A stretch of DNA of 64,000 bases from CAIXSC01 sp046349915 (GTDB taxonomy: Bacteria; Planctomycetota; Planctomycetia; Pirellulales; Pirellulaceae), in assembly GCA_046349915.1 (NCBI GenBank), contig JAXMBL010000008.1, positions 310,001-374,000 on the forward strand, read 5' to 3'. The translations under genes were made by a program, and so were the position numbers. Shown here one piece after another: positions 63,301 to 64,000 of the stretch (position 1 is its first letter; every line of letters starts with the position of its first letter). The notes under the pieces were generated by a model, which ran no database searches, had not been told where the DNA came from, and worked only from the letters and a program-made list of their open reading frames with translations.

Positions 63301-64000
63301 AAAGGCGCTTCGACTCGGGAGATCCGCGCGCCAAACACCGGTTCCTGAAGGCTACTGGTCATCGCGATGGGGCTGAAATCAATATTCTCCAGGCTACTTG
63401 CTTCGGTAGTGGGCGAGTTGGGTGGAGCGTCGGACGCTGGCGGTAGATCGGTCGTGAGTGGACGACGAAGCAACGTGGCGGAGAGCGGCACGGCCCCATG
63501 CACTCGCGCCAAGATCGACAGCCCCTCGTCACGCTCGACTTCGATGTCGCCCGGTTCTACTTCGATGACCGTTTCACTGCCCGTTTGGCGAGTGCTGGCG
63601 GGAGTCGTTGTGACGGAGTTGGGAACTGGCGACTGAGACGCCAGCAGGGCTACTCCCGCAAGCGAGACGGCAAACAGTCCGAACGCCATGATGTTGCTGA
63701 AGAGGGCGATGAATCGCTGCCGCGACGACAGCAATTCCGTCCAAGGGTGTCGGCCCGCATGCTGCAAGACTTCGCGCACGACCGCCGTTTGCAGATACCC
63801 CAATCTCTTCCCGGGCGATTCAGGCTTCTGCTCCATGGCTGTCAGCAGGCCGCCGCGCAACTCAGGAAAGCCCTCCTCGATTCGCTTGGCTACTTCTACC
63901 ATTGGCAGGCGACGAAGCGTTATCCCAATCACCACTGCGATGGCGAGCAAGATGGCGGCTGCGAGTAGCAGGGGCGCTACCCAAAGCGAAAGACTCCCTT
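60354..64000 (-). CDS. DUF4175-like membrane-anchored coiled-coil protein (5' end outside window)
   Basis: At least 1215 residues; the frame stays open to the window edge, so the N-terminus is missing. The visible part starts in a membrane helix (LWVAPLLLAAAILLAIAVVIGI), has a second helix pair near residues 85-110, beta-rich middle domains (RVKVFERPKLERADAHLVYPAYTRLENRTL) and then more than 500 residues of Glu/Gln/Arg-rich coiled coil. A 15-bp tandem array at 60795-60965 encodes PGQQQ repeats near the C-terminus. The layout matches planctomycete DUF4175-type proteins found with MoxR/Bat-like genes. Role unknown; it shares an operon with the two genes downstream. Confidence 0.82.
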   Translation of the reverse strand, partial: GSLSLWVAPLLLAAAILLAIAVVIGITLRRLPMVEVAKRIEEGFPELRGGLLTAMEQKPESPGKRLGYLQTAVVREVLQHAGRHPWTELLSSRQRFIALFSNIMAFGLFAVSLAGVALLASQSPVPNSVTTTPASTRQTGSETVIEVEPGDIEVERDEGLSILARVHGAVPLSATLLRRPLTTDLPPASDAPPNSPTTEASSLENIDFSPIAMTSSLQEPVFGARISRVEAPFEYRVEIEGASSPPYRVKVFERPKLERADAHLVYPAYTRLENRTLKDVRVVSAVEGTRVTLRCKLNKSVASATLMPATGDAADASPIRLTAATGVGHWVEATLECSVSRRLQLELVDAEGRKSAKSEQFRIQVTKNQFAAIKPIFPARDLEVSALEELHLTASVVDDFGVQRFGLAYSLGEADPVEVVLGENLEAKKRSEQQHVVRLEELNAEPDQLLAYHWWAEDLDASGNVRRIEGDLYFAEVRPYEEIFRQGQSETREQQRQRQQDQQNGQQGEGGNAADAQELAKLQKEIVNATWKLTRTADDATSASESSRKELVEKLTADVSQVKLSQESALERAVALGERLTDERSQEHLAAVVKHMQAAIDSLSGAEGRPHRETLEPALRSERAAYQSLLKLRAREHEVVRQQQQQQQRSQQQRSSSSSRSQQQEQQLQNLEMREEENRYETQSEAREREEESQQDRENRQVLNRLRELARRQHDLNERLKELQTALDEAATEEKKEEIRRQLQRLQDEQREILRDTDELQTRMEQPENQERMTEQRQQLEETRDQVRRSSEALEQQQVSRAAAAGARAEEQFDELREEFRRRASQRFGEEMRQMRNSARELDQKQQELAERLNEQPPMPDPKKTPRALEEPQDTRKEEVAERVTQQRRRLEQLQEAMRETIERAEATEPLLTERLYESARDLRDRSIERSLEEVDRATRFDRPMDARQANEAASERTRRLREGIDRAAEGVLGDESEALRRARDELRNLSRELGEELRRETGEGDESQNEQQQPGQQQPGQQQPGQQQPGQQQPGQQQPGQQQPGQQQPGQQQPGQQQPGQQQPGGRQQSSERSRERGAPSLGADEETANEGRFVPRSGGGDPLTGEGFRRWSDRLRDVEEMVDNPDLSAEASRIRQRARELRAEFKRHSKPPNWELVRGQLAAPLAELEQRVSEELSRRESKKALVPLDRDPVPPEYSEKLRKYYERLGSGR
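60795..60965. repeat. 15-bp coding tandem repeat (PGQQQ array)
   Basis: About eleven units of TGCTGTCCTGGTTGC and close variants on the plus strand, read as Pro-Gly-Gln-Gln-Gln on the coding strand. The central units are identical and the edge units carry CCCGG in place of TCCTGG, showing expansion from the middle. Confidence 0.93.

Overview
The window is about 60% GC and almost certainly comes from a planctomycete (Planctomycetota, probably Pirellulales-like; the order is inference). The diagnostic families are two DUF1549/DUF1553 (PSCyt1) plus DUF1501 gene pairs, a DUF1559 pseudopilin-like protein, a Ser/Thr-kinase-like/WD40 fusion, a Gly/Met/Pro-rich PilM-type gene set and a DUF4175-like coiled-coil protein. 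I see no rRNA, tRNA, CRISPR array, transposase or phage gene.

Layout. 0-5 kb: a SNF2/Rad54-type helicase divergent from a SWIM zinc-finger protein, then a small zinc-ribbon protein. 5-12 kb: a minus-strand, type-IV-pilus-inner-membrane-like operon (PilM-PilN fusion, PilO-like protein, third anchored protein), all with Pro/Gly/Met or Pro/Ala low-complexity segments. 12-20 kb: a large GH38-like protein, a 90-aa SHOCT-like protein, a pseudokinase-WD40 protein, an OmpH/Skp-like periplasmic protein and an enoyl-CoA hydratase. 21-26.4 kb: a complete bidirectional NAD-linked [NiFe] hydrogenase operon, hoxE-F-U-Y-H plus the maturation protease. 26.9-33.6 kb: lipoprotein, DUF1559 protein, multi-pass membrane protein, Nudix hydrolase, argC and argJ. 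33.9-48.6 kb: ceramidase-like enzyme, SpoIIE-type phosphatase, and two DUF1553/DUF1501 modules in opposite orientations flanking an amidohydrolase and a DHDPS-family aldolase. 48.9-56.8 kb: FkbM methyltransferase, TonB-dependent receptor, and a signalling set of YfiR-like protein, hybrid histidine kinase with HPt, and HD-GYP regulator. 56.9-64 kb: a minus-strand trio of DUF4175-like coiled-coil protein (5' end outside the window), a vWA/glutamine-amidotransferase-like membrane protein and a secreted caspase-fold candidate.

The most unusual non-coding content is dispersed short repeats. Family A is a 19-bp palindromic core (GACGGACTTCNAGTCCGTC and its complement), 14 copies, all between 26.7 and 48.8 kb, mostly as head-to-head pairs like bacterial BIMEs. 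Family B (GCTCGCTTCGCGAGC and TCTCGCGAAGCGAGA) flanks the ompH-like gene in inverted orientation, fills the gap after the hydrogenase operon and sits in frame inside a DUF1553 coding sequence. A heptamer tandem repeat (ATGACNA), a 31-bp hairpin and a 198-bp MITE-like element are also present. Four genes (pilM-like, ompH-like, hydrogenase protease, Nudix) take their stop codon from inside one of these repeats.
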